From contig NW_023503584.1 of assembly GCF_014529535.1 (NCBI RefSeq), forward strand, positions 2,701,005-2,765,004: DNA of 64,000 bases. Direction: 5' to 3'. This DNA is from Bradysia coprophila. Its lineage: Eukaryota; Arthropoda; Insecta; Diptera; Sciaridae. This document shows, piece by piece, positions 23,527 through 33,419 of this stretch (the first letter of the stretch is position 1; each line of letters starts with the position of its first letter). Below the pieces are notes generated by a model. The model was not told the origin of the DNA. It ran no database searches and was given only the letters and a program-made list of their open reading frames with translations. A program made the position numbers and the translations under genes.

Positions 23527-23920
23527 GATGAGTAAGACTACACCATTCATTTATTGAAGAAGTGTGTGAATAAAGCAACATTTTTTGTGCGGCGTCGACT
23601 TATGTCAGATCAGAGGCAAAAGTGCTTCGAGTGACAGCTGCCAAATAGAGTACTATTTTGTATCGCCCAAAACCACTTACAGTGGAGGTGTAACACAAGT
23701 CCTCTTATCCGCTTACAAAAGAACTGATATCGGTGTAGGTGACGCTTACAGATTCGACACGCAAAAAGATATGCGTCACAAATGGCAGCTGATGAGGAAA
23801 GTAAGCGAAAGTTTTATCAAGAGAAATTTTACCCGAAAAATTTTAGGAAGAAAATTTTAACAAAAAAAATTGCGTCACAAGTGGCACTGTCCAGTTTCAG
23901 TACTCTATTAACCTGCATAC
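23527..23920. mobile_element. Direct repeat (right copy) plus family-A MITE split by a later insertion
   Basis: From 23527 the sequence repeats 20721-20866. A family-A MITE block (ACAGCTGCCAAATAGAGTAC, then TTTTGTAT) stops at about 23662 and resumes at about 23886 with CTGTCCAGTTTCAGTACTCT. The intervening 223 bp resembles the arms of the foldback at 63213-63653 (shared AACTGATATCGNTGNNGGTGACGC and AAATTGCGTCACAAGT-type blocks). This is an insertion within an insertion. Confidence 0.65.
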
Positions 23921-23992
23921 AGTGCATTTCTACGTTAAAGTCATCTTTGCGCGCACATAACACGTATGAATGAAGTAAACACATTGATTGTT

Positions 23993-25575
23993 AGCCCCGT
24001 ACGAAGTACAAAGGGGCTTATAGGTTTACGATGCCGTGTGTAATTGATGGAATTCGAAGCAGACGGTAAGGGCAAAGTGTTTGCCTATGTTCATAGATGA
24101 CGAATCTGCAATAAAAATTTTGTCTGTCCGTCTGTCCGTCTGTCACGTCGATATCTTGAGTAAATCAAATCCGATTTCAAAAATTTTTTTTTTCCCTGAA
24201 AGATAGTCGTAATAGTGAGGCTAAGTTCGAAGATGGGCATATTCGGGTCGGCCCTTCGTGAGTTAGGGCCACCTAAGTGATTTAAGGTCTTTTGGTGATA
24301 TTTATGGCAAAATAAACGATGGAAATGTAAATGACACGGCAAATGATAGGTATTGTCAATACCAATCCAGGAAAAAAAAGTTTTTTAAAATCGGGTAAGT
24401 GGGCCGTGAGTTAGGGCCTTAGAAGTGAAATGCTACTAGGGCCCTATGTGTATTTTACATAGAACTCGAGTAAATTTCATTCGTTTTTCGTAATTTTTGT
24501 TTGATTTGGAAGGTAATCGAATGCCGAATAGAATGTTGTTGAAAAAAAATTAAATTTGGGTCCTTGGCCTAAGGCCGCTACTAGGGCCCTATGTGTATTT
24601 CACATATAACTCGAGTATATTTCATCCGTTTTTCGTAATTTTTGTTTGATTTGGAAGGTAATCGAATGCCGAATAGAATGTTGTTGAAAAAAAATTAAAT
24701 TTGGGTCCTTGGCCTAAGGCCGCTACTAGGGCCCTATGTGTATTTCACATATAACTCGAGTATATTTCATCCGTTTTTCGTAATTTTTGTTTCATTTGGA
24801 AGGTAATCAAAGGCCGAATAGAATGTTGTTGAAAAAAAATTAAATTTGGGTCCTTGGACTAAGGCCACTACTAGGGCCCTATGTGTATTTTACATATAAC
24901 TCGAGCAAATTTCATCCGTTTTTCGTAATTTTTGTTTTATTTGGGAGGTAATCAAAGGCCGAATAGAATGTAGTTGAAAAAAAAAATAAATTTGGGTCCT
25001 CGGACTGAGGCCGATACTAGGGCCCTATGTGTATTTTACATATAACTCGAGCAAATTTCATTCGTTTTTCGTAATTTTTGTTTCATTTGGAAGGTAATCA
25101 AAGGCCGAATAGAATATTGTTGAAAAAAAATTAAATTTAGGTCCTTGGACTAAGGCCACTACTAGGGCCCTATGTGTTTTTTACATATAACTCGAGCAAA
25201 TTTCATCCGTTTTTCGTAATTTTTGTTTCATTTGGAAGGTAATCAAAGGCCGAATAGAATGTAGTTGAAAAAAAATTTAAATTTGGGTCCTCGGACTGAG
25301 GCCGATACTAGGCCCTTCAAAAAAATAAAATTTTAGGGCGATTTGAAATTTTTGTTTCATTTGAAAGGAACGTCGTACGGGGCTTCGTAATTGCGCTATG
25401 CGCAATTTGTAAGATGTACATATTACATAATAATTTTACTTTAACTACATTAACCGGCGCAATAGGCTTACGATCAAAGTAGGGTGACAGACGCACTAGG
25501 GTCACGAACGCAATAGATATACGGGTTTGTACGGGGCTCAGTCGCAGCAAACGCTCCGACTGTTCTGATGGCTCG
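23993..25575. mobile_element. Repetitive element carrying a 145-bp tandem array
   Basis: It begins near AGCCCCGTACGAAGTAC and contains TCTGTCCG triplets (24121-24143). The tandem array at 24433-25304 follows, and the element ends near CTCCGACTGTTCTGATGGCT. An inverted copy of this end (AGCCATCAGAACAGTCGGAG, continuing to CGCCCCGTAC) lies at about 25977-26020, next to another CCCGTACGAAGTACTGGGG start at 25891. A related end occurs at about 48,697-48,722. The exact boundaries and class are not clear; no transposase is present. Confidence 0.5.
24433..25304. repeat. Six-copy tandem array, unit about 145 bp
   Basis: Units begin (C/A)TACTAGGGCCCTATGTG at 24433, 24578, 24723, 24868, 25014 and 25159, with a seventh, degenerate start at 25305. 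Each contains TAACTCGAG, TTTTTCGTAATTTTTGTTT and GCCGAATAGAATG. Late copies alternate CTACTAG and ATACTAG starts, a hint of a 290-bp dimer. Two diverged units occur at about 48,297-48,480. Confidence 0.9.
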
Positions 25576-26160
25576 TTAAGAATGTGTTTTGATTGTTTAT
25601 CATACCATATGTGTGTGTTAGTAGATCCAGTTGCTCATTCTGCACATAGGAAACTTTTCACAATTGTACTTTTAAGTTTGAAAATAAAAAGTTAAAAGTT
25701 TCTTGTTGACGAGTGTAATAATAGTTGGCGTATAATTTTCCCAAAAACAGACTTTAGATTTGAGTAAAATCCTGTCTGATTTTTAATGAAATTCTATGTC
25801 CAGACATTAGGCTTTGAAATACAGATCCATTTTTATTTGAAGATTTCAATTTGGTAAAATTTACGATGTCGTGGAATTTGTTGTTTAGACCCGTACGAAG
25901 TACTGGGGTCTTATAGATTTACACATACGTTTGTAACCTATTGTGGTTGTCTATAGATGCCAAATCAGCGAAACAAGCCATCAGAACAGTCGGAGCGTTT
26001 GCTGCGACTACGCCCCGTACAACCCGTAATCCTATTTCGTCCGTAGCTATAATACGTCCCGTAGCCCTATTACGCCCGTAACCCTAATACGTCTACAACC
26101 CTCTTATGCGTCCGCTATCAAGATACTTCTGTAACCCTATTGCGTACTTGCAAATTTACT

Positions 26161-26930
26161 GAATTTCACGCCGTAAGTGCGCTCTAAATTCAAACATAAT
26201 CATTTAAACGCAGAAACTTGAATATTCAGAATTGTACTTGATCAGTCTGAATGGTACGACTTCGGACCCGAGGTGCAAAACAATGAACTAGAAAGCGATC
26301 TCGATCAGTCTCAATCTGGCTGGTATGACTTTGGACCGGACGAACTAGATTTGCCGGAACCATTAAAGAAAAACAATGACTTTTTGATTCCCATTGAGCA
26401 AAGCGATATTGTCAATTTCGAACTAGATGCGGGACCCTCTGACCATAAACAGAGCATGCAAGTCTCAACTTCATATTCATCAGACAGGCGTATCTAAGAA
26501 ATAAGTTAGCTTAAGGAAGGTATGTCTATAGTAAAAAGGAGCAATCATATGTACCTCAACGGCATATGTACGTTGTTTCATTGAAGCATTTACTTTTCCT
26601 CTGATTATTTTGAGATTTCCGTCGAATGCAACCTCTTTCACATTTTTCGATTTGAAAGAATTTTCTCCTCTTTTAAAAAGATTGTGATTATATAGTTTAA
26701 ATACAATATTATCGATGAAAGGGATATTAACTAGTCCATTATTCCCAATATCATTTGATCAATACATTCCAAATTGAATGAAATTGAATGTAAACAATGA
26801 ATCACGTCAACAAAAGAATTTGGAATTTATTTTTTTTTACATTGGCAGTCATGAAATTTTCCTGAACGTTAAATCGCACCCGATCCGTTGCAAAATTTCA
26901 AATATTGAGCGGACTGACGGCGTGAATTTT
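26161..26930. mobile_element. Family-B-type element carrying a coding-like exon
   Basis: The left end GAATTTCACGCCGTAAGTGC and the right end (GCGGACTGACGGCGTGAATT) are family-B terminal inverted repeats, but the element is 770 bp instead of 166 bp. The extra interior includes an exon-like ORF (26230-26497). It looks like a non-autonomous element that captured host sequence, similar in principle to Pack-type transposons. No obvious target duplication. Confidence 0.6.
26230..26497 (+). pseudogene. Exon-like fragment with duplicated WYDFGP motif
   Basis: After a TATTCAG acceptor (26223-26229) an open frame in phase 2 runs to TAA at 26495-26497. It encodes about 88 residues with an internal duplication, LDQSEWYDFGPE and then LDQSQSGWYDFGPD. 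A hydrophilic acidic tail follows (LDLPEPLKKNNDF, IPIEQSDIVNFELDAG). I do not recognise the source protein. No upstream exon was found inside the flanking inverted repeats, so it is listed as a captured fragment. It could instead be the last exon of a real gene. Confidence 0.45.
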
Positions 26931-28102
26931 GATGATTGAAATGAATCAATCGACCAAACTGCGTAGCTTTCGCAAGTTTGATTTTACCAAACAACTGGAA
27001 AGGCCTGACAACAAAAGAATTTTATGTCAAACCCGCGTTGCTATGTGTATCTACAGGAAGTTACGGTTTTCTAAAGCAACAAATGTCAGAGAGGCAGTTT
27101 TTCAAAACTATCAAAGCTTTACTGTAATTCATGAATACCTCAAAATATCTAAAGGCCTAAAAACCAAAATGTGAGCATTTTCATAAGCTTTAACCTGTTA
27201 CAGACGGCTTTCATCTGTTATCTACAGCGACAGTAATAATAAACGACAAGCTATGACTAAAGATTTCTTATATAGCAAGAAGCAAGTTCAAAACAAATGA
27301 AGTAAAAGATTTCTGAAATCAATCTATGAAAATCTTCGATCAAATGAAGTAATAGATCAGATAGTAAAACTATTAGTATGCGTGCCACCGTCTGTGACAG
27401 GTTAAAGATAATTGAAAGATGTTTTAGGGACAAAATTTGTTCAGATGTTCGCTTTGCATCAAAAACATAAAAATCTGGCAATATATCAAAATATCGCGGT
27501 TTTTGTTAAATTGACAAAAGTATGATGTATTGAGAAAATAGCAAATTTCCTGACACTCATTGCTTTAACATGCTTAAACGAACCTGGACAGTCCTGACCA
27601 TTACGAACTTTTGCCAAAAGACACTTGCCTCAGCTCAAACTTACCACTTAAGTTTACAATAATCCGATATCGAACTTTCTCGTCGACATTAAAAAAATTG
27701 AAAAATTTTAGGAATGATTCTCAAATACAAGAACTAACGATCCATCTTCTAAATTCCATGTACACGTGCAGACGAACTGGGATAATAGTTCATGTCCTTC
27801 TGATTGTAATTCTATTAATCTAATACAAACAAAAATGATTCTGTTGAGCAGTGCAGTTCTCGTTAGCTAGTGCGAAGCGAATCTCCTTTTGATCGTCTAG
27901 CAATATCCCAAATTCTGAATGTACTTTAGAAAAATGGGCTAGTTAAAGTGAACTTTACCTCAATATTTGAGCTCATGAAGGAGTCTAATAAGGATAATGT
28001 CAGTTGACTTACATGGTAGAGAACAGGCACAACAGGCCCAGCAGAGCTTTAGGTGCATATAATCTAATCTACATGGTAGAGAAACGAATGTCAAAATTAA
28101 GG
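26931..28102. other. Gene-poor DNA
   Basis: No exon or repeat is well supported. The ORF at 26929-27174 (81 codons) starts immediately beyond the element's right end and has no recognisable domain. Confidence 0.45.
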
Positions 28103-28103
28103 T

Positions 28104-28861
28104 ATTCACGCCATAAGTGATATCCAAATTCAAAATGGAAAGTGCGTAGGTCTTTCTAACGTAGCGTCATTTTCATACAATGAAGCGTTGAAATGTATTT
28201 TTCATGTGTCGGGGCCGAAAATGAGGGAGTTTCGATATTTTTCTCGGGTTTTCGACCCCTTACATGAAAAATTTTTTGAATATCTGTTTTGGACGATTGA
28301 TTTTAGGCACTTTCGCATGTAGCCCTCACTTCGTTCGGGCTACAACTAGGCATGGGCGATAATGAAAATGATTATAGATAATTATCAATTATCGATAATC
28401 GATAATTATCGACTTTTTTTATCGAAAATTATCAAAAAAATATCGATAATCGATAATTATATTGATATTTTGATAATTATCAAGATATCGATAATTCGAT
28501 ATATCGATATTTCGGTCCGAAAATCCGATATTTATTGATATATTCCGATATATCGGTATATTATCATGAATTTTCAGATAAATATCAAAATATCGACATT
28601 TTGATAATTATAGAATTTCGATATTTTGATAATTATCGATAATTATTAAATTATCGATAACGATATGATTAATCGATTATTGATAATTTCTTTCGATTGA
28701 TATTATCGATAATTTTGAACGCCTCCCATCCCTAGCTACAACTCGCGAAATTGCCTAAAAACAATCGTCCAAAACAGATACACAAATAACTATTTCGGTT
28801 CACTTTTTCATCGAATCGGTCACCTAAAATTCAAATTTTAGGCACACTTACGGCGTGAATT
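28104..28861. mobile_element. Family-B MITE interrupted by nested insertions
   Basis: Family-B ends lie at 28104 (ATTCACGCCATAAGTG) and 28861 (CACTTACGGCGTGAAT). Only about 100 bp of family-B sequence is left at each side. Between about 28205 and 28795 a second element is inserted, itself palindromic (TCTGTTTTGGACGATTG versus CAATCGTCCAAAACAGA). That one is in turn interrupted by the hAT-like element at 28348-28735. Confidence 0.75.
28348..28735. mobile_element. hAT-like MITE with 8-bp target duplication
   Basis: The ends AGGCATGGGC and the inverted CCCATCCCTAG flank a 388-bp, extremely AT-rich interior made of degenerate ATCGATAATTATC repeats. The 8-bp direct repeat CTACAACT occurs on both sides (28340-28347 and 28736-28743). 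An uninterrupted relative of the host sequence at about 47,200-47,240 has the same octamer once (TCGGACTACAACTTGCGAAA), confirming the insertion. Length and ends fit hAT non-autonomous elements. Confidence 0.85.
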
Positions 28862-28959
28862 CGTATTGGTGCCACAATTACAAATTGTATCGAGGCTGTA
28901 AGTGCTCTGAAATTAAAAATGAAAATTGACAAGTAGCAGACAAACGGATCGCAATAAAC

Positions 28960-29460
28960 GGCAGATAAAAAATTGAAAAACGGAGATAAAAAATAGTAGT
29001 GGAGATAAACAATCGAAAAATGGAGGAGATAAATAATTAAAAAATGCCGATAAATTAACTAAAACTTGAGATTAAATAACAAGGAACGGAGATAAAAAAT
29101 TAACAAATGGAGATAATTTGTTTGAAAACGAAGTTATAGTATCTCCTTTTTTAAATTTGTTATCTCTGTTTTTTTTAGTTTTTTTTTATCTCCACTTGGT
29201 ATTTCCGTTTTTAAATTTTTATTGTCTGATGATATCTCCTTTTCTGAAATTATTATCTCCACTTTTTAATTTGTTTCATCTCCATTCCATACATTTGTTA
29301 TCTCCATATCTAGTTATATTATCTCCAAAATACAATTTATTATCTCCGAAATTAGATTTTATTATCTCCAATTTTCTATGGAATTTATCTCCATTTTGGA
29401 GTTTCATATCTCCACATCACACTTTTTTATCTCCACTTATATCTCCTTTTTTATATTTTT
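28960..29460. repeat. Inverted tandem array of GGAGATAAA / TTTATCTCC units
   Basis: The left part (28960-29115) repeats (G)GAGATAAA(A)AAT roughly every 20-30 bp. The right part (29137-29460) repeats the complement (ATT)TTTATCTCC with similar spacing. Strand symmetry switches near 29120, so the whole is a foldback whose arms are tandem repeats. The 154-codon ORF at 29118-29582 is a translation of this repeat and is not a gene. Confidence 0.75.
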
Positions 29461-30732
29461 TATCAACCGAAATATTATTATCGCTAGACAAACTTCAAAC
29501 ATATAGCTTTGAATTTCGTCCCGTTCACGATATTTTCATATTACTGCTTTTCCCATGTAAAAAATCCCACTTTCTCATGTAAGCTATTCCTCCCTGTTTC
29601 TCTGATTTCTCTTATGTCGAATGCTACATTTTTCAAATAACAAATGAGAGAAATTAGAGATACGACAATTGTAGTATTTAAAACCCACATCACCTCAGAT
29701 ACTCTACGAAGTGACACGGCTGAGAATAATGCAGCTTCTCCTCGGATTGGTAAATTTCACGGAAGGAACGTTCCATTTCTACATCGTTTGTCTAATTAGT
29801 AAGTAATGTGCTATGAATAATAAACCATAAAAACACTGTCGAAGACTTTAATAAAACTGATTCCTATGCCTCAACATACAATACAGCAACTAATTCACAT
29901 GCATCTACTACTCTAACTGTAACTGTAACATTTAGGTACCTTTTATTTTTGGACTTTTTACCCTCCATCATCCGAAAGTATCGGCAAGTTGATAGAAATT
30001 TATCTTTCGCTTTTATTCACATTTTTAATCACAGACAATTCTCCGTCGAGAAACATTATTTTACTGCGTATTTTATGTATCAGAAAATTTTAGTTTAAAA
30101 AATAAAAATAAAAAACCCCCATCACCATTCACTATACCCCACATAAAACGTAAAACGATTCACATGTTTTGAAACTTATAATTTGAAAATCAATAAAACT
30201 TTCTCTTTGCCTCGTCCATAACAAATTCATTTCGTTAAAAACATTTTAGTCGACAAAAGATTTTCTGATAAAATGATTCTTCATATCAACACCAAATTGA
30301 AAACAAATTTTTGTTCACGCTTACGCATACCGCCACTTGGGTGTAAGCTCATGAATACAATGTTTAAAAAATATTGAACCTCATTCGTTGACCAACTATT
30401 CTTAACTGAATGAATGTTGTGCCGACGAGTGGCTTATTAAAGTTTCAGCGAAAGTTTTCATGTTTAGCAATTGTCTGGACTGAATAAAACATTCCGTTGA
30501 GTAAAGGGTGGTTGATGTAACGAACGTATATCATTCATGTGTTATACCGTAATACTGGTATGTGTTTATATGCATTGCGTTATCGAACAAATTGCTATAT
30601 TACTATCACGTTATGTTATGGCTAAAGGTCAGGAGCAAATTTTTTGTGTTTTAATATCGTTGATTCGATTAGATTTACTTTAGTCCTTTGAAACCATGGC
30701 TGATCGACGGTTTCTTTTTGTATCTTGTCTCC
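29461..30732. other. Gene-poor DNA
   Basis: No coding exon, RNA gene or clear repeat recognised on either strand. Confidence 0.45.
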
Positions 30733-31063
30733 AATTGAGTTACAAACAAAAATTTTTTTTATTTTTTATCGATGGAGAACCTAATTATCAGACACTTTGT
30801 CTCGTATCATATGCCAAAAAAAGTTAAAACTTTTTTTATAAATCATTTTGAAAGTTACTAAAAACACGAAAATTCGAATAGAAATACACTATGTCATCAA
30901 AAATTTTTGTATTTCGATTCGAATTTTCGTGTTTTCAGTGACTTTCAAAATGATTTATAAAAAAATTTTAACTTTTTTTGGCATATGATACGAGACAAAG
31001 TGTCTTATAATTAGGTTCTCCATCGATAAAAAAATAAAAAAAAAATTTGTTTGTAACTCAATT
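30733..31063. mobile_element. Foldback element with about 155-bp arms
   Basis: AATTGAGTTACAAACAAA at the left pairs with TTTGTTTGTAACTCAATT at the right. Complementarity runs through TCGATGGAGAACCTAATTAT and ACACGAAAATTCGAAT to a loop of about 20 bp near 30,895. No coding capacity. Confidence 0.9.
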
Positions 31064-31675
31064 CTGTCATTCTTGTTTACTGTAAATTCAACCCAAATGA
31101 TGTTGTTCTTCATCTCTAACAAAATGTACATCATGAATGGTTCGTGATGCACATCAACTTTACTCATAGAATTCTTCAACTTCAACTTTTACTGATGCAG
31201 ACCATAATTGAGGAAAGTGTATTTCTGCTTGAGAACTGCTGTAACGCATTACCCAAGTCCAGACTACGGACTTGAGGATCAAAACCATCGGTCATATTGG
31301 CGATCCAGTCAACTTGTGGAAGAATAAACTCACCCATGAAACACAGAATATCGCTTGGTCTAAAGTCTATTTCTTCGGACGATTTTCCTTTGAGCCACAG
31401 CAGCATAAAAGCAGACGAACTTCCACTATGAATAGAACACGCTTGATTTGTTGGGTAGCAGATGTTACGACAACATCAATCAATGTGCAATGTGATCTAG
31501 ATACCGTCGCATTATATAGCAAAATGTAACTATATTAACACATATGAAGTGGAAGATTTGATTTCAGTCTGTCGAAATTTTTACGTCAAAAATGAAGTAG
31601 TAGATTCAACATATGCCTGCCTAACGTTCGTTGAAACTTAAAAATATGGAACGATGAAATGGAAAATACAATTGA

Positions 31676-32255
31676 GGTCGTCAGCCAATAAAGATGGTTT
31701 AAACACAAACGATAATTTCAAACACTAACAATAATGTCCTGTCAAAAATTGTGATTGCATACACATAAACGATCAAAAATGACATTTTCCAACGTGTGCT
31801 TGTGGAGGATGTTTTTGTCGTTGAATATCGCATTAAAATCTTAATGAAACTATTCCAGTTCACTACAAGTCGGATTCACTAATTGCATTGATAAAATAAT
31901 GATCCGCACCCATTTTTATAACGATAATCACAATATCAAATGCATATGTTTCAATTGAAGGTTAACCACGTGTTTGTTGACTTAGACAATGTTGTTGGAC
32001 ATCGAATATCGTTTTATAAACCGAATGGATTTTTCCAGCTCCATGTCGCTTCGTTTCTGCAAATTACATCTACAGATTACAGTAATAAAATATTGATCCA
32101 GACGCGCTTTTAGAATAATAATCGAAAAATTAATAGAAAATTGAGTCATCCATGTGTATGGAATCACAATTTTTGACAGGTCATTATTGTTGGAAATTAT
32201 TGTTAGTGTTTGAAATTATCGTTTGTGTTTGAACCATCTTTATTGGCTGACGACC
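31676..32255. mobile_element. 580-bp element with about 95-bp terminal inverted repeats
   Basis: The ends GGTCGTCAGCCAATAAAGAT and ATCTTTATTGGCTGACGACC are exact complements. Similarity continues inward through AAACACAAACGATAATTTC and GACAGGACATTATTG-type blocks to ATTGTGATT. The interior shows no transposase. Confidence 0.85.
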
Positions 32256-32552
32256 CCAAATTATTCAGACATTATCGTTTAGACAATGTGATGATTATGA
32301 ATAATAAAGACATCACGCGACATATATTGACCTGATACCAGACATAAAACATTTGGAATTTAGCCCTTATAAATTAAAGTTTTACATATTGTGATGACTA
32401 TTATAACCAAAAATAAGTAAGTTTAATTTGGGCTACCAGATCTCCATATTGTTACGTTCTAAATCTCAAGTACAAAGCTTTTTGGGGTATTAAAACAAAA
32501 TCGGGAAATTTCGTGTAAAAAAATCGCCAATTTAGATTAAAAAAAACTCAGA

Positions 32553-32653
32553 AGTGTATTTTTGAGCAACAAACGATACTTTACTCACTAAGCCTTATAG
32601 AGGCTGGGGGCTTAGTGAGTAAAGTAACATTTTGCTTGTTACTCAAAAACACC
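32553..32653. mobile_element. Hairpin element
   Basis: GTGTATTTTTGAGCAACAAA followed by TACTTTACTCACTAAGCC pairs with GGCTTAGTGAGTAAAGTA followed by TTGTTACTCAAAAACAC. The loop is about 14 bp and the stem about 42 bp. A CTTCGGCTCGCG motif lies just downstream near 32,720. Confidence 0.75.
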
Positions 32654-33267
32654 TTTGCCCCCAACTTACGTAATTGTTTGGAACTTTCTATTTTGTCTTT
32701 TGTGGTTGCATCCTTCGTCTTCGGCTCGCGCTGTACACCTGATTATTACCAGTCATGATGAAAGTAAAGATAAAGAAATATGTCCGTTGACAGTATAGGA
32801 TCAGAACGCTGACGGTTCTCTTTATGTTCTATTCGAACAATCGTCGCGGATAAATTGTAAAAAGAATTGTGCGTATTTTTAAGGGAGAATAACACGAAGA
32901 GTTAATAACAAAACTGGGTTCCAAATTGATCAACTGCTCTACTCTACAGATTGAATTTTATCAGTTCGATGGAGGCCCTATTGTATGTACAAACCATTAT
33001 GATCTCATCAAAATGAACAGTTGAGAATTTAATGAAGCATGAAACAAACCCAACATTGATGAAAAACCGTTTTCTTTTCGAATGAGGTACGATTGCAAAT
33101 GCAAATATGAACCAGAAGCGATGATTTATGTTGGTTTGACTTTATATAGTGCCGTATCTTGGTAGGTGCTAGAGGATGCTGAGGGAGCATCATCTGAAAC
33201 ATTCAATTTTCTTCATTTTGCTATTATAACAACATTTTTTTTGTCCTTCAGCACCCTCTGGAATATA

Positions 33268-33419
33268 CAGTGGCGGATTAAGCTTTTCAGCGCTCCTGGG
33301 CAAATGCACATTTCGACACATTTAGCGCCAATTAAATTGGCAGACTAAGATTTCAGCGCTTCATTTTTTTTCCAGAGCCTGGCAAGAGCCAGAATTTTCC
33401 TGAGGTTAATCCGCCACTG
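33268..33419. mobile_element. 152-bp MITE with CAGTGGCGGATTAA ends
   Basis: CAGTGGCGGATTAAG at the left and GGTTAATCCGCCACTG at the right are inverted. Such CAGTGGCGGA-type ends occur in hAT-like elements. No identical 8-bp flanking repeat is seen, so the duplication has decayed or the copy moved by recombination. Confidence 0.75.

Noticed and set aside
26040-26150. Telomere-like CCCTAATACGTC tracts
   Set aside because: The units are irregular, mixed with TACGTCC variants, and lie at the end of a transposon-like repeat; no regular telomeric array.
29118-29582. 154-codon hydrophobic ORF rich in LSPF
   Set aside because: It is the translation of the TTTATCTCC tandem array; the composition follows the repeat.
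31060-31406. Minus-strand ORFs that look weakly protein-like (SSEEIDFRPSDILCF, FDPQVRSLDLGNALQQF)
   Set aside because: The frame breaks between the two ORFs, no convincing splice pair was found and I recognise no domain; at most a gene remnant.
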